Positions 1 to 8,932 of a stretch of DNA of 64,000 nucleotides are shown here, piece after piece. Each line of letters starts with the position of its first letter. The stretch's first letter is position 1. A program made the position numbers and the translations under genes. The notes below the pieces were generated by a model. The model worked only from the letters and a program-made list of their open reading frames with translations. It did no database searches and was not told the DNA's origin. The stretch is from an uncultured Roseobacter sp. (GTDB taxonomy: Bacteria; Pseudomonadota; Alphaproteobacteria; Rhodobacterales; Rhodobacteraceae), in assembly GCF_947493125.1 (NCBI RefSeq), contig NZ_CANLQB010000006.1, forward strand, positions 325,002-389,001. Direction: 5' to 3'.

Positions 1-174
1 CACATCATGCAGCGAGGTCAGCGCCGCACCATTGCGTGCAAAGAGCCGCGGGCCCCGCACCTCGGCCTCCGCATCCAGCAGGATGTAATCCACCGAATAG
101 CGAAAGGCGTTCTCAACCGATCCCTTGCGGCCATGAAAGGTCTGGCCTGCGATATGATCGACGCGGGCCGTCAT
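1..174 (-). CDS. DUF1365 family protein, N-terminal part only
   Basis: Only the first 58 codons are in the window; the gene runs off the left edge. The visible N-terminus contains HGRKGSVENAFRYSVDY, typical of the DUF1365 family that sits beside FAD-dependent oxidoreductases and cyclopropane-fatty-acyl synthase genes in RpoE/ChrR regulons of alphaproteobacteria. The ATG overlaps the stop of the upstream oxidoreductase gene by four bases (ATGA), so the two are very likely translationally coupled in one operon. The biochemical role of DUF1365 is not established; a part in lipid modification under oxidative stress is inferred only from its usual neighbours. Confidence 0.85.
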   Translation of the reverse strand, partial: MTARVDHIAGQTFHGRKGSVENAFRYSVDYILLDAEAEVRGPRLFARNGAALTSLHDV

Positions 175-1517
175 TCGGCAGCGACCCGGCCCTGTTCCAC
201 CGCGCGCAGGCTGCGCACCACATCGACCGCGCTCGACAGACCATCCTCGTGAAAGCCGTTCTTCATCCAGGCTCCACAATACCAGGTGTTGCGCGCGCCA
301 TTGAACCTCTGCACATCCGTCTGGGCCTCCAATGCCGCCAGATCATAGACCGGATGCCGCAGGGTGACCGTGTCATAGATCAAATCCTCGCGGATTGTCC
401 GCTTGGTGTTCAGCGTCACGAAATGCAGATCGTCCATGGGAATGGGCTGCAGCGAGTTCATCCAATAGGTCAGGTCGATCCGGTCCGACCGCGCATCCTT
501 GTCCTCGGTGTAGACCCAGCTCGCCCAGGTCTTGCGCGACTTCGGCATCAGGCTGGTGTCGGCATGCAGCACGACGTCGTTGGGCTGGTACCCGATGGCC
601 CCAAGCGCGCGGCTCTCCTCCGGTGTCGGATCGCCCAGCATCGCCAGGCTGTCGTCGGAATGCGTTGCAAACACCACATGGTCGAAGACCTCAGGCTCTC
701 CGCCCCAGGTCCGCAAAACGACCTTCTCGGGCCCGCGAATGACCGCCTGCACCGCGGCCCCCAGGCGGATGTCCGTGCCCTGGTTCTTCAAAGCGGCCTC
801 AAGACGGTTCACATACTGCTGCGAGCCGCCGTCGACGGTGTACCACTGATGCTGCCCATGAACGCCAAGAAGCGCGTGGTTCTTGAAGAACCGGATCAGC
901 GCATGCGCCGGAAAATCCATGATCCTGTCCACAGGCGTCGACCAGATCGCGCCCGAGAACGGCAGCAGGAAATGGTCGCGGAAGGCCTTGCCCGTGCCCA
1001 GAACCTCGAGGAAGTCGCCAAGGCTCAGGCTGCGATCCTGCGCCACGCTTTCGGCCCGCTTTGTGAATTTCAGGATGTCCCGCACCATGCCCAGGAACGC
1101 AGGGCTGACGATATTGCGGCGTTGCGCGAACAGCGCGTCCAGCGAGGTCAGCGCATATTCCAGGCGCCCGCCGTCAATGGAGGCGCCGAAGCTCATGTTC
1201 GACTTGGTGATCGGCACATTGAGCTGTCGAAAGAGCGCCGACATATAAGGGTAGTTCGCGTGGTTGAAGACGATGAACCCGGTGTCGACCGGCTGGTCAC
1301 CGTTCTTGCCCGCCATGACGGTGCGCGCATGCCCGCCAAGCCGCGGTTCAGCCTCAAAGAGCGTGACATTGTAGTCCTTGCTCAGCATGAAGGCCGCGCC
1401 CATGCCAGAAATCCCTCCGCCGATCACGGCAATCTTCTGGGATACGCGGGGCTGGCGGAAAGGCGCAAACGTGCCTGCTGTCAGGGCTTCAAAAGGCATA
1501 AAAGGCCGTCCGATCAT
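171..1517 (-). CDS. FAD-dependent amine-oxidase-like oxidoreductase
   Basis: 448 residues. A dinucleotide-binding motif IAVIGGGISGMGAAF lies near residues 29-43, followed by FEAEPRLGGHA, the usual FAD-binding continuation of the NAD(P)/FAD amine-oxidase superfamily. The C-terminal segment NTWYCGAWMKNGFHEDGL is the second FAD-contacting region typical of the family partnered with DUF1365. It stands divergent from rpoE-chrR and upstream of DUF1365, the arrangement seen in singlet-oxygen regulons. The substrate is unknown; lipid or fatty-acid chemistry is an inference from context. The start could be the ATG at 1517 or one six codons in (1499); neither has a strong ribosome-binding site. Confidence 0.85.
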   Translation of the reverse strand: MIGRPFMPFEALTAGTFAPFRQPRVSQKIAVIGGGISGMGAAFMLSKDYNVTLFEAEPRLGGHARTVMAGKNGDQPVDTGFIVFNHANYPYMSALFRQLNVPITKSNMSFGASIDGGRLEYALTSLDALFAQRRNIVSPAFLGMVRDILKFTKRAESVAQDRSLSLGDFLEVLGTGKAFRDHFLLPFSGAIWSTPVDRIMDFPAHALIRFFKNHALLGVHGQHQWYTVDGGSQQYVNRLEAALKNQGTDIRLGAAVQAVIRGPEKVVLRTWGGEPEVFDHVVFATHSDDSLAMLGDPTPEESRALGAIGYQPNDVVLHADTSLMPKSRKTWASWVYTEDKDARSDRIDLTYWMNSLQPIPMDDLHFVTLNTKRTIREDLIYDTVTLRHPVYDLAALEAQTDVQRFNGARNTWYCGAWMKNGFHEDGLSSAVDVVRSLRAVEQGRVAAE

Positions 1518-1587
1518 TCTTCGTGGTGTGCCGTGTATACGACCTGCTCCTCAAAATGGATGTATTGCCGCGAAAACAAAGTTTTTT

Positions 1588-1617
1588 TGATCCAATTTTG
1601 CACCTGCGGCGTAACTC
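1588..1617 (+). promoter_or_regulatory. RpoE (ECF11)-type promoter of rpoE-chrR
   Basis: TGATCC at 1588-1593, an 18-base spacer, then TAACTC at 1612-1617. TGATCC is the known -35 element of RpoE in Rhodobacter sphaeroides and the -10 is close to its TAAG-type consensus. It lies just before rpoE, so the sigma factor probably drives its own transcription. Transcription would begin near 1623, downstream of the most upstream possible ATG. Confidence 0.7.
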
Positions 1618-1693
1618 TGGCATGTTGATGGGCCTTGACAGTCACATGAAACCAAAGTCTGCCGCCTCCGCGGCGGCGGGTCCGTTGTTGACG

Positions 1694-2269
1694 ATGATGA
1701 AGGCTGGACCAGAACACGTGAGTGGTAAGACCGTACCTTCAAGGCTGCTGTGGGTGGAGCATGTGATGCGCATCCGCGACAACAAAGATACGCAGGCGTT
1801 TGCCGAACTGTTTGACCACTTCGCGCCGCGCGTGAAGGGGTTCTTGATGAAATCCGGCGCCGATGCGTCGCTCGCCGAGGAGTGTGCGCAGGATGTGATG
1901 GCCGCGCTCTGGAACAAGGCGCATCAGTTTGACCCGACGCGGGCCTCGGTCGCCACGTGGATCTTCACGATCGCGCGGAACCGCAAGATCGACATCCTGC
2001 GCCGCCAGCGCAGGCCAGAACCAGAGGACCTCGGATGGGGTCCCGAAGAAGAACCGGATCAGGCAGATATCCTGAGCCTGCAACAGGAAACCGAGGCGCT
2101 CGGTGCGGCTCTGGCACAACTGCCGGACGCGCAGCGGGAGCTGATTGAAAAGGCGTATTTCGGGGATCTGACCCACAGCGAAATCGCCAAGGAAACCGGT
2201 CTGCCCCTGGGCACGATCAAATCGAGAATACGGCTGGCGCTGGATCGCCTGCGCCACACAATGAAGTGA
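1694..2269 (+). CDS. rpoE: ECF sigma factor RpoE (ECF11 group)
   Basis: 191 residues from the chosen start. Region 2 (FDHFAPRVKGFLMKSG through WIFTIARNRKIDILRRQ, about residues 37-104) and region 4 (SEIAKETGLPLGTIKSRIRL, near the C-terminus) match R. sphaeroides RpoE closely as I remember it. The gene directs RNA polymerase to singlet-oxygen and photo-oxidative stress genes and is held inactive by ChrR, encoded immediately downstream with overlapping or near-overlapping reading frames. In-frame ATGs also occur at 1622, 1628, 1646 and 1697; those at 1622/1628 would sit on or beside the predicted transcription start. The conserved LLWVEHVMRIRD block argues against a start as late as 1766. The start is therefore uncertain by some tens of codons. 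Confidence 0.9.
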   Translation: MMKAGPEHVSGKTVPSRLLWVEHVMRIRDNKDTQAFAELFDHFAPRVKGFLMKSGADASLAEECAQDVMAALWNKAHQFDPTRASVATWIFTIARNRKIDILRRQRRPEPEDLGWGPEEEPDQADILSLQQETEALGAALAQLPDAQRELIEKAYFGDLTHSEIAKETGLPLGTIKSRIRLALDRLRHTMK

Positions 2270-2274
2270 ATGAC

Positions 2275-2934
2275 ATGAGTAACGAGATCAAATACCACCT
2301 GAATGACGCCATTCTCATGGCCTATGCCGCCGGGTCCTTGCCGGAGGCGTTCAACCTGATGGTCGCCTCGCATCTGTCGCTGTGCGACACCTGCCGCGCG
2401 CAGGCCGAAAGCTTCGATGCTCTGGGCGGCGAGGTGCTGGAGGCGATGGCAGACGACGCTGCGGTTGCCTTGCGCCCCGACAGTCTCGAAGCCACTTTGG
2501 CGCTGATCGCAGGGGGCCCCGTCGATGCGGCGGAAACCAACGAGACAGCCTGCTCGGTGCTGCCGAAGCCGCTGCGTGACTATGTGGGCGGTGATCTCGA
2601 CACCATCCGCTGGAAGCCGGTGGGCATGGGTGTGAAACAGGCGATCCTGCCGACCTCGAAGGAGGCCTCCGCCCGGTTGCTGTTCATTCCGGCGGGCACG
2701 GCGATGCCGGATCACGGCCACCACGGAACAGAGATGACCATGGTGCTGAAAGGCGCCTTTCAGGACGAGGATGATTACTTTGCCCGCGGGGATGTGGAGA
2801 TCGCAGACAGCGACATGCATCACACGCCAGTGGCGGACATCCACGAGGATTGCATCTGCCTCGCGGTGGCCGATGCGCCGCTGCAGTTCGACCGTCTGAT
2901 CCCGAAAATTGCACAGCGGTTCCTGCGGATCTGA
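2275..2934 (+). CDS. chrR: Zinc-binding anti-sigma factor ChrR
   Basis: 219 residues. The N-terminal anti-sigma domain keeps the zinc ligands of the ChrR/ZAS family: an early His (KYHLND), then SHLSLCDTC with His and the CxxC pair around residues 34-41. The C-terminal half is a cupin: PDHGHHGTEMTMVLKGAF, then DMHHTP and a Cys pair DCICLA, as in R. sphaeroides ChrR, where the cupin is needed for the response to singlet oxygen. It binds and inhibits RpoE. A GTG at 2266 overlapping the rpoE stop (GTGA) is an alternative start; the ATG at 2275 aligns better with the family. Confidence 0.93.
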   Translation: MSNEIKYHLNDAILMAYAAGSLPEAFNLMVASHLSLCDTCRAQAESFDALGGEVLEAMADDAAVALRPDSLEATLALIAGGPVDAAETNETACSVLPKPLRDYVGGDLDTIRWKPVGMGVKQAILPTSKEASARLLFIPAGTAMPDHGHHGTEMTMVLKGAFQDEDDYFARGDVEIADSDMHHTPVADIHEDCICLAVADAPLQFDRLIPKIAQRFLRI

Positions 2935-2944
2935 GCCTTAGGTG

Positions 2945-2980
2945 CCAGTGGCCAACCACTGGATTGAGTATTTTCGGAAG
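2945..2980 (+). terminator. Hairpin terminator after chrR, fused to interspersed repeat
   Basis: A perfect 7-bp stem CCAGTGG/CCACTGG (2945-2951 and 2956-2962) with a 4-base loop is followed at once by ATTGAGTATTTTCGG. It begins 11 bases after the chrR stop, so it is the likely end of the rpoE-chrR transcript. The tail is one copy of the GAGTATTTTTGG repeat. Confidence 0.6.
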
Positions 2981-2987
2981 GGTGAAG
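2961..2987 (+). repeat. GAGTATTTTTGG interspersed repeat, copy 1
   Basis: The sequence GGATTGAGTATTTTCGGAAG followed by GGTGAAG. It matches the copies at 15308-15334 (opposite strand) and 37812-37836, with a weaker one at 32132-32154. It sits in the gap between rpoE-chrR and the convergent sugar-acid operon. Confidence 0.7.
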
Positions 2988-3017
2988 CTGCAATTGAAGT
3001 GGATGTTTGCACGAGCG

Positions 3018-4112
3018 CTATGAAGCGACCTCGAAGGGTATTAGTCGCGGCCAGTCGAATACAACGCCCGTGCCCGGCGCGTCGGGCGCCACGGCACGGT
3101 GGTTTTCGATCACGAGGGGCCGCGTGGTATAGCGGTCAATCGGGAAGCTGTGCACCTCGATCCAGCCTGCGTGCGCCTGTGCTGAGACAAGGCTCACGTG
3201 CAGCTCCTGCATCCCGTGACTGCAGACCGGGACACCCGCCTGCCGCGCCAGTTCCGAGGCTTGCAGCCAGCCGGTGATCCCGCCGCAGTTCGAGGCATCG
3301 GGCTGGATGAACCCCAGATCACCCTGGTCCAGCGCCATCTCGAATTCATGGATCGTGTGCAGGTTCTCGCCCTGCGCCACAGCCATGCCCGTGGCCTGAG
3401 TGATCTTCGCATAGCCTGCGTAGTCATCCGGGATGATGGGCTCCTCGAACCACAGGATGTTCTGGTCCTTCACTGCATTGGCAAGCGAAATGGCCTGCGG
3501 CACCGTCATGGAATAGTTCGCGTCGATCATGAAGGCGGCATCCGGCCCGATCTGCTGGCGCACCGCGCGGATGCGCGCCACATCCTCGGCTTCCGTCGGC
3601 TGTCCGATCTTGATCTTCACGCCGTTCAGCCCCGCATCGAGGTAACCCTGCACATGGGTCAGAAGCTTCGGCAGCGGATAGGCCAGATCGATCCCGCCGC
3701 CATAAGCCTTGCAGGTCTTGCCAGCCCCACCCGCCATCTGCCACAGCGGCTGGCCCGAGGCCTGCCCGCGCAGATCCCAGAGCGCGATATCCACCGCCGA
3801 GATCGCGAAACTCAGGATGCCGCCGCGCCCGACGTAGTGCATATGCCATTGCATCGCCTCGTAGAGCGCCTCGACATCCTCCGCGTCGCGACCCACCAGA
3901 AACGGCGCCAGATCATAGGTGATCATCGCGGCGGTCGCATGCCCGCCGCGTCCGCCATTGTAGGTGTACCCCGTGCCCTCGCGCCCGTCCTCCAGCGTGA
4001 CGGTCGCAGTGATCAGGTGAAAGTGGCTGTGGCTGCCATGTTTGGCATCCACGAGCACCTCATCCAGCGGCACGTTGAAGAGCCGGGCAATAACGCGCGC
4101 AATCCGGGTCAC
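3018..4112 (-). CDS. Mandelate racemase/muconate lactonizing enzyme family dehydratase
   Basis: 364 residues, GTG start. Enolase-superfamily fold: a capping N-terminal domain, then the barrel with the VKIKIG Lys-x-Lys motif (near residue 165), metal ligands in DANYS, WFEEP and AQGEN, and a distal QPDASNCGG Asp plus CSHG His pair, which is the mandelate-racemase-subgroup Lys/His-Asp arrangement usual in acid-sugar dehydratases. It is last in a six-gene operon of sugar-acid genes and starts 4 bases after the preceding stop. It probably dehydrates an aldonic or uronic acid to a 2-keto-3-deoxy acid. At 364 residues it is shorter than L-fuconate dehydratase, so substrate identity is open. Confidence 0.85.
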   Translation of the reverse strand: MTRIARVIARLFNVPLDEVLVDAKHGSHSHFHLITATVTLEDGREGTGYTYNGGRGGHATAAMITYDLAPFLVGRDAEDVEALYEAMQWHMHYVGRGGILSFAISAVDIALWDLRGQASGQPLWQMAGGAGKTCKAYGGGIDLAYPLPKLLTHVQGYLDAGLNGVKIKIGQPTEAEDVARIRAVRQQIGPDAAFMIDANYSMTVPQAISLANAVKDQNILWFEEPIIPDDYAGYAKITQATGMAVAQGENLHTIHEFEMALDQGDLGFIQPDASNCGGITGWLQASELARQAGVPVCSHGMQELHVSLVSAQAHAGWIEVHSFPIDRYTTRPLVIENHRAVAPDAPGTGVVFDWPRLIPFEVAS

Positions 4113-4116
4113 CGGC

Positions 4117-5067
4117 TCACATATCCGCGCATTCCGGCACGGCAGAGATCACCGTTCCGTCCTTCAAATGCTGCAGCAGGTTGTCCACCGTCAGCGCCCC
4201 CATGGCCGCCCGCGTCTCATGGGTGGCCGAGCCCACATGCGGCAGCAACACCACATTGTCGAGCTTGCGCAGCGCTTCCGGCACGTGCGGCTCCGCCTCG
4301 AAGACATCGAGACCCGCCCAACCCAGCCGCCCCTCTTGCAGCGCTGCGATCATCGCCGCCTCATCGACAACCGAGCCGCGGCTCACGTTGATCAGCGTGC
4401 CTTGCGGCCCAAGCGCATTCATCACCTCGGCATTCACGATCTTGTTCGTGGACGGCCCGCCAGGCGTGATGCAAATGAGCGTATCCACATCCTTCGCCAT
4501 CTCGGTCAGATCGCCGTAATAGGTGTAGTCCACATCCTTCGGGCTGCGCGAATGGTAGACAATCGTTGTGCCCCAGGGTGCAAGCTTGTCGGCAATCGCC
4601 TGACCGATCCGGCCGAGCCCCAGAATGCCCACGGTCTGGTTGTCCGCCGACCGCGTCAGCGCGGAGTTGCCCTCCGCCTCCCAGCGCCCTGACCGCACGT
4701 AGGCATCATCGCGCAAGAGTTCCCGATAACACGCCAGCATCAACAGCACCGCCGTCGTCGCCACCTCGGCATTCAGCACATTCGGCGTGTGCGTCACCAC
4801 AACGCCCTTGGCCTTGGCCGCCTGCACGTCGATGGCGTCATAGCCCACGCCGTAACAGCTGATCGCCTTCAGGTTCGGCATCGCCGCCATATACTCTGGC
4901 TTCACCCCGTCATGACCGTTGGTCGCCACATGGGTGATCTTCTCCCCGTGCTCGGCCAGCCACGCCTGCGGGTCGTCCATGTCCTTCGCCTTGTGCACGG
5001 TGAAGGCGGCGTTCAACCGCTCCAGCATCACATCGGTGGCGCCACCGATCAAAAACAACTCCGCCAT
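4117..5067 (-). CDS. D-isomer-specific 2-hydroxyacid dehydrogenase
   Basis: 316 residues. The Rossmann motif [20 protein letters not shown] (near residue 150), the catalytic Arg in [11 protein letters not shown], Glu in FEAEPHVP and His in LLPHVGSAT are all present, as in glyoxylate/hydroxypyruvate reductases. It would interconvert a 2-keto acid and a D-2-hydroxyacid with NAD(P)H. It begins directly beside the stop of the FAH-family hydrolase (TAA at 5068-5070), so it is part of the same operon. If the upstream pathway acts on pentonates, one end product is glycolate, and a glyoxylate reductase-type enzyme would fit; that is inference. Confidence 0.88.
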   Translation of the reverse strand: MAELFLIGGATDVMLERLNAAFTVHKAKDMDDPQAWLAEHGEKITHVATNGHDGVKPEYMAAMPNLKAISCYGVGYDAIDVQAAKAKGVVVTHTPNVLNAEVATTAVLLMLACYRELLRDDAYVRSGRWEAEGNSALTRSADNQTVGILGLGRIGQAIADKLAPWGTTIVYHSRSPKDVDYTYYGDLTEMAKDVDTLICITPGGPSTNKIVNAEVMNALGPQGTLINVSRGSVVDEAAMIAALQEGRLGWAGLDVFEAEPHVPEALRKLDNVVLLPHVGSATHETRAAMGALTVDNLLQHLKDGTVISAVPECADM

Positions 5068-5916
5068 TTACGCATCCTCCGTCACGGTCTGCCGCTGGTG
5101 CCCCAGCCCTTCGATGGTCAATTCCATCACATCGCCTTTCTTCAGGTACACCGGCTCCGGCTTGATCCCCATGCCCACACCGGGCGGCGTCCCGGTGGTG
5201 ATCACGTCGCCTGGGTGCAGCGTCATCAGCGACGACAGGTGTTCGATGATTTCCGCCACCGTAAAGATCATGGTCGAGGTATTGCCTGTCTGCATCCGCT
5301 TGCCGTTTACATCGAGGCTCATGGCGAGCGCCTGCGGGTCCGGTACCTCGTCCCGCGTCACCAGCCAGGGACCTGTCGGCCCGAAGGTGTCGCAGGATTT
5401 GCCCTTGGTCCATTGTCCGGTCAGCTGTGTCTGGAAATGCCGCTCGCTCACGTCATTGACCACGCAGTACCCCGCCACATGGTCCAGCGCGTTTTCCTTG
5501 CTGACGTATTTCGCCGTGGTGCCGATCACCACGCCCAGCTCGACCTCCCAATCCGTATGGGTCGATCCGCGCGGCATGCTGACGTCATCATTCGGACCCA
5601 CGACGGCGGAGTTCGCCTTGAAGAAGAGGATCGGGTGCTCGGGGATATCCGCGCCCGTCTCGGCGGCGTGGTCGGAATAGTTCAGCCCAATGCAAAGAAA
5701 TTTGCCGATGTTGCCGACGCAGGCCCCGATGCGCGGATCGCCGTCCACGACAGGCAGGCTCGCCGGATCAATTGCCCGCAGCGTCTCCAGCCCCGCATCC
5801 GACAGCACCTCACCCGCGATATCATCAACATGTGCGGACAGATCACGCAGCGTGCCATCCCCATCCAACAGTCCAGGTTTCTCGGCGCCCGGCGCGCCGT
5901 AGCGTACTAGCTTCAT
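5068..5916 (-). CDS. FAH-family hydrolase, 2,4-diketo-3-deoxy-L-fuconate hydrolase-like
   Basis: 282 residues with a GGGAGAAG ribosome-binding site before the ATG. Fumarylacetoacetate hydrolase fold: FLCIGLNYSDHAAETG (near residue 93), metal ligands in DWEVELGVVIG, then YCVVNDVSER and KSCDTFGPTGPWLVT. The N-terminal MKLVRYGAPGAEKPGLLD and overall sequence resemble the hydrolase of the Xanthomonas-type L-fucose pathway, which cleaves 2,4-diketo-3-deoxy-L-fuconate to pyruvate and L-lactate. The neighbouring SDR and two dehydratases supply the preceding steps, which supports this reading. The true substrate could be the C5 analogue, giving pyruvate and glycolate. Confidence 0.88.
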   Translation of the reverse strand: MKLVRYGAPGAEKPGLLDGDGTLRDLSAHVDDIAGEVLSDAGLETLRAIDPASLPVVDGDPRIGACVGNIGKFLCIGLNYSDHAAETGADIPEHPILFFKANSAVVGPNDDVSMPRGSTHTDWEVELGVVIGTTAKYVSKENALDHVAGYCVVNDVSERHFQTQLTGQWTKGKSCDTFGPTGPWLVTRDEVPDPQALAMSLDVNGKRMQTGNTSTMIFTVAEIIEHLSSLMTLHPGDVITTGTPPGVGMGIKPEPVYLKKGDVMELTIEGLGHQRQTVTEDA

Positions 5917-5926
5917 GTTCTTCTCC

Positions 5927-6178
5927 CTATGAGGCGTTCAAATAGCCGATCAGCAGCGACAGGAAGGCGCCTACATGGACCACCATGATGGCCTTGTCCT
6001 TCCACATCGCACCCACGGCAAACCAAAGAATGATCCCGGCAAAAAAGGCCCAGATGTTCCAGGGCGTCACGCCCATGCCGGTCAGCGCATAGCCGATGAG
6101 CTGGATCACGGTCGCGATCCATTTGACGATATCGACAGGTTTCCACGTTCCGGGACCCTGCGGATCAGTGATTGTCAC
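5927..6178 (-). CDS. Small membrane protein, three predicted helices, unknown function
   Basis: 83 residues from a GTG start that has AAAGGG about seven bases upstream; an in-frame ATG at 6220 would overlap the dehydratase gene by 56 bases and lacks such a site. Hydrophobic stretches at about residues 16-33 ([17 protein letters not shown]), 36-55 ([20 protein letters not shown]) and 60-80 ([17 protein letters not shown]) suggest three membrane helices. The gene is embedded between the dehydratase and hydrolase genes of the operon with a 14-base overlap upstream and a 10-base gap downstream. I do not recognise a function; it could assist a transporter, but nothing shows this. Confidence 0.7.
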   Translation of the reverse strand: MTITDPQGPGTWKPVDIVKWIATVIQLIGYALTGMGVTPWNIWAFFAGIILWFAVGAMWKDKAIMVVHVGAFLSLLIGYLNAS

Positions 6179-7976
6179 GGGGCAGCCCTTTGCGTGAGAT
6201 GTCCTGGTACTGGTCCGCATCCTGAAGGATCATGCCCTGATCGAAGCGGCCCACCTTCTCGCGGAACAGCGCCTGCCAGGGCGACTGGCTTTCGGGCGCG
6301 TCATAGCCGCCCTGCGCCTCGAAGATGCGCGCCCGCTCGGCCAGGTCCTCCATCGGCACCAGCATGTCCGCCGTGCATTTGTTCAGATCGATCCGCACCC
6401 GGTCGCCGGTCTTGAGCAAGGCCAGCCCCCCGCCCGCCGCCGCCTCGGGCGAGGCGTTCAGGATGGACGGAGACCCGGAGGTGCCGGACTGCCGCCCGTC
6501 CCCCACGCACGGCAGCGCTTCGACCCCCTTCTTCAGCAGGTAAGACGGCGGGCGCATGTTCACGACCTCTGCGCCCCCGGGATACCCCTTGGGCCCTGCA
6601 CCGCGCATGAAGAGGATGCAATCCTCGTCAATGTTCTCGCTCGGGTCATCGATCCGATGATGAAAATCCTCCGGCCCGTCAAACACAACCGCACGGCCTT
6701 CAAAGGCGTTCATGTCATCCGGGTTCGACAGATACCTGGCGCGGAAATTGGCACTGATCACGCTGGTCTTCATGATCGCGCTGTCAAAGAGATTGCCGGT
6801 CAGGTTGATGAACCCGGCCTGGTCCTTCAGCGGTTCGGAAACCGGCTTGATCACCTTGGTATCCTCGCTGCGCAGATGCCCGCAGTTCTCCGCCATGGTC
6901 TTGCCATTGGCGGTGATCACATCCGGATGCGGCAGCAACCCCTCGGCGATCAACTCACCCACGACCGCAGGCACCCCACCGGCGTGCTGATAGTCCTCAC
7001 CGAGGTACTCCCCCGCGGGCTGAAGGTTCACGAGCAGCGGCACGTCATGCCCGATGCTCTGCCAGTCATTGTTATCGAGCGGCACGCCGAGATGCCGCGC
7101 AATTCCGTTCAGGTGAATGGGCGCATTGGTCGAGCCGCCGATGGCCGAGTTGATCACGATGGCATTCTCGAACGCCTCCCGCGTCATGATCTCAGACGGT
7201 CGCAGGTCCTCCCAGACCATATCCACAATCCGTCGCCCAGTCTCATAGCTGATCTGCCCGCGCTCACGGTAAGGCGCGGGGATCGCCGCGGACCCCGGCA
7301 GCTGCATGCCCAAAGCCTCGGCCAGCGAATTCATTGTCGTGGCCGTTCCCATGGTGTTGCAATACCCAACCGAGGGCGCCGAGGAGGCCACAAGCTCCAT
7401 GAACCCCTCATCGTCGATCTCGCCCGCGGCATGCATCTCGCGCGCCTTCCAGACGATGGTGCCCGAGCCCGTGCGCTCGCCCCGGAACCAGCCGTTCAGC
7501 ATCGGCCCCACGCTAAGCGCAATCGCCGGAATATTCACCGTCGCCGCCGCCATCAGCAGCGCAGGCGTGGTCTTGTCACAGCCGATGTTCAGCACCACCC
7601 CGTCGAGCGGATAGCCAAACAGCGTCTCGACGAGGCTCAGATACGCGAGGTTCCGGTCCAGCATCGCCGTGGGCCGCTTGCCCGTCTCCTGGATCGGATG
7701 CACCGGCACCTCGATACAGGTGCCACCTGCCGCGATGATCCCGTCGCGCACCCGCTTGGTCAGCTCCAGATGATGCCGGTTGCAGGGGCTGAGGTCACTG
7801 CCCGTCTGCGCGATCCCGATGATCGGCTTACCCGATTGCAGCTCTTCCCGCGTCAGCCCGTAGTTCAGATAACGCTCCAGATAGAGCGCGGTCATCTCCG
7901 GATTGTCCGGGTTCATGAACCACTTGCGCGACCGCAGATCTTCGATGCCGATTTTCTTTGTTCCAGACTCTGTCAC
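6165..7976 (-). CDS. IlvD/Edd-family sugar-acid dehydratase (L-arabinonate dehydratase-like)
   Basis: 603 residues, GTG start overlapping the SDR stop (GTGA). The three Fe-S cysteines of the family are visible in [18 protein letters not shown] and GYCNTMGTA, and the catalytic Ser region is [13 protein letters not shown]. Dehydratases of this branch, about 570-610 residues long, act on L-arabinonate, D-xylonate, D-fuconate and similar acids, giving 2-keto-3-deoxy acids. It is the second gene of the operon behind the SDR. Its presence together with an enolase-superfamily dehydratase means the operon has two unrelated enzymes able to do this type of step, perhaps for two stereoisomers. Confidence 0.93.
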   Translation of the reverse strand: MTESGTKKIGIEDLRSRKWFMNPDNPEMTALYLERYLNYGLTREELQSGKPIIGIAQTGSDLSPCNRHHLELTKRVRDGIIAAGGTCIEVPVHPIQETGKRPTAMLDRNLAYLSLVETLFGYPLDGVVLNIGCDKTTPALLMAAATVNIPAIALSVGPMLNGWFRGERTGSGTIVWKAREMHAAGEIDDEGFMELVASSAPSVGYCNTMGTATTMNSLAEALGMQLPGSAAIPAPYRERGQISYETGRRIVDMVWEDLRPSEIMTREAFENAIVINSAIGGSTNAPIHLNGIARHLGVPLDNNDWQSIGHDVPLLVNLQPAGEYLGEDYQHAGGVPAVVGELIAEGLLPHPDVITANGKTMAENCGHLRSEDTKVIKPVSEPLKDQAGFINLTGNLFDSAIMKTSVISANFRARYLSNPDDMNAFEGRAVVFDGPEDFHHRIDDPSENIDEDCILFMRGAGPKGYPGGAEVVNMRPPSYLLKKGVEALPCVGDGRQSGTSGSPSILNASPEAAAGGGLALLKTGDRVRIDLNKCTADMLVPMEDLAERARIFEAQGGYDAPESQSPWQALFREKVGRFDQGMILQDADQYQDISRKGLPRDNH

Positions 7977-8734
7977 TGTCCTGACCAGCCTCCGTCAATG
8001 ATATGGGGATGCCCCGTTGTGAATGCGCTCTCGTCGCTGGCGAGGTATACCACAAGCGCCGCGATCTCCTCCGCCGTGGCCACCCGGCCCATGGGCTGAC
8101 GCGACACGAATTGCTCCATCGCCTTGTCCTTGCTGCCGAGCTGCTGCCCAAGCGCGTCGACCCGGTCATGCCAGCTTGGGCTCTCCACCGTGCCGGGGCA
8201 GATCGCATTGCAGCGGATGCCTTTCGACACGTAATCCACCGCCACCGATTTCGTCAGCCCGATCACCGCCGCCTTCGTCGTGCCATAGATAAAGCGGTTC
8301 GGCGCGCCGATCACGCTGGAACAGGCCGACGACATGTTGATGATCGACCCAGCCCCGCGCTCCAGCATCCCCGGAAGTGCGGCGCGGATCGTGCGCAGCA
8401 TCGAGCGTACGTTCAAATCGAAGGCAAAGTCCCACTCGTCGTCCTTGGCATCCAGCACGGTCCCATGATGCACAAAGCCCGCGCAGTTGAACAGAACGTC
8501 TGGTTTCGCCTGCGCCACCCCGGCGGAGACACTCTCATCACTACGCGCATCAAGTTCGAAAATTTCGATATTTTCGTGATTCGCATCCCGAATCGTGGAA
8601 AGCGCATCCATGTTGATGTCGGTTGCGAAGACCTGCGCACCCTCTGCGGCCATCGCCAGGGCACTGGCCCGCCCGATGCCCTGCCCGGCCGCTGTCACCA
8701 ACGCGCGCTTACCCTCAAGCCGTTGCCCTGTCAT
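7973..8734 (-). CDS. SDR-family dehydrogenase, 2-keto-3-deoxy-L-fuconate dehydrogenase-like
   Basis: 253 residues from the ATG at 8734, which has GGGGGAG just upstream; the frame is open further but without a better site. Classical SDR features: [12 protein letters not shown] cofactor motif (near residue 13), FNCAG, NMSSACS, and the YGTTK catalytic Tyr/Lys (near residue 150), ending IDGGWSGQ. The sequence resembles the 4-dehydrogenase of the L-fucose pathway and mammalian BDH2. It would oxidise C4 of a 2-keto-3-deoxy acid, giving the 2,4-diketo acid cut by the FAH-family protein encoded in the same operon. It is the first gene of that operon. Confidence 0.88.
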   Translation of the reverse strand: MTGQRLEGKRALVTAAGQGIGRASALAMAAEGAQVFATDINMDALSTIRDANHENIEIFELDARSDESVSAGVAQAKPDVLFNCAGFVHHGTVLDAKDDEWDFAFDLNVRSMLRTIRAALPGMLERGAGSIINMSSACSSVIGAPNRFIYGTTKAAVIGLTKSVAVDYVSKGIRCNAICPGTVESPSWHDRVDALGQQLGSKDKAMEQFVSRQPMGRVATAEEIAALVVYLASDESAFTTGHPHIIDGGWSGQ

Positions 8735-8857
8735 GATATTCTCTCCCCCGATGTGCCTGCGACCGGCTCTCCAAACCGGGGGCCTCCCCCTTGGTCGCAA
8801 CACAAATCTTGCCGTCTTCATCAAAAAACCACCGGACGGGCTGGTCCAATGGCTGGT

Positions 8858-8875
8858 TTTCGTTAGCGTATGACA
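8858..8875 (+). promoter_or_regulatory. 18-bp motif shared with the dctP upstream region
   Basis: TTTCGTTAGCGTATGACA, 57 bases before the start of the dehydrogenase at 8933. It matches TTTCGATAGCGTAAGACA at 11572-11589 in 16 of 18 positions and lies in the divergent region serving both the minus- and plus-strand sugar-acid units. It is probably an operator of the GntR regulator encoded at 10764-11453, or a shared promoter element; the sequence alone does not decide. Confidence 0.5.
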
Positions 8876-8932
8876 ACAGCGCCACTTTGGCTACTGCTTT
8901 GGAAAACGGATCGAGGGGGGACATCCAGCACC

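Noticed and set aside
36..1628. Long plus-strand open frame opposite the FAD oxidoreductase gene
   Set aside because: It is rich in Arg/His/Pro, has no recognisable domain and mirrors a clearly conserved gene; such antisense frames are common in GC-rich DNA. The same applies to 6657-8099, 43565-45766, 57025-58353 and 62060-63577.
1523..1693. N-terminal extension of RpoE from the ATG at 1523
   Set aside because: It starts upstream of the RpoE-type promoter and its sequence has no similarity to the family; the start is placed downstream.
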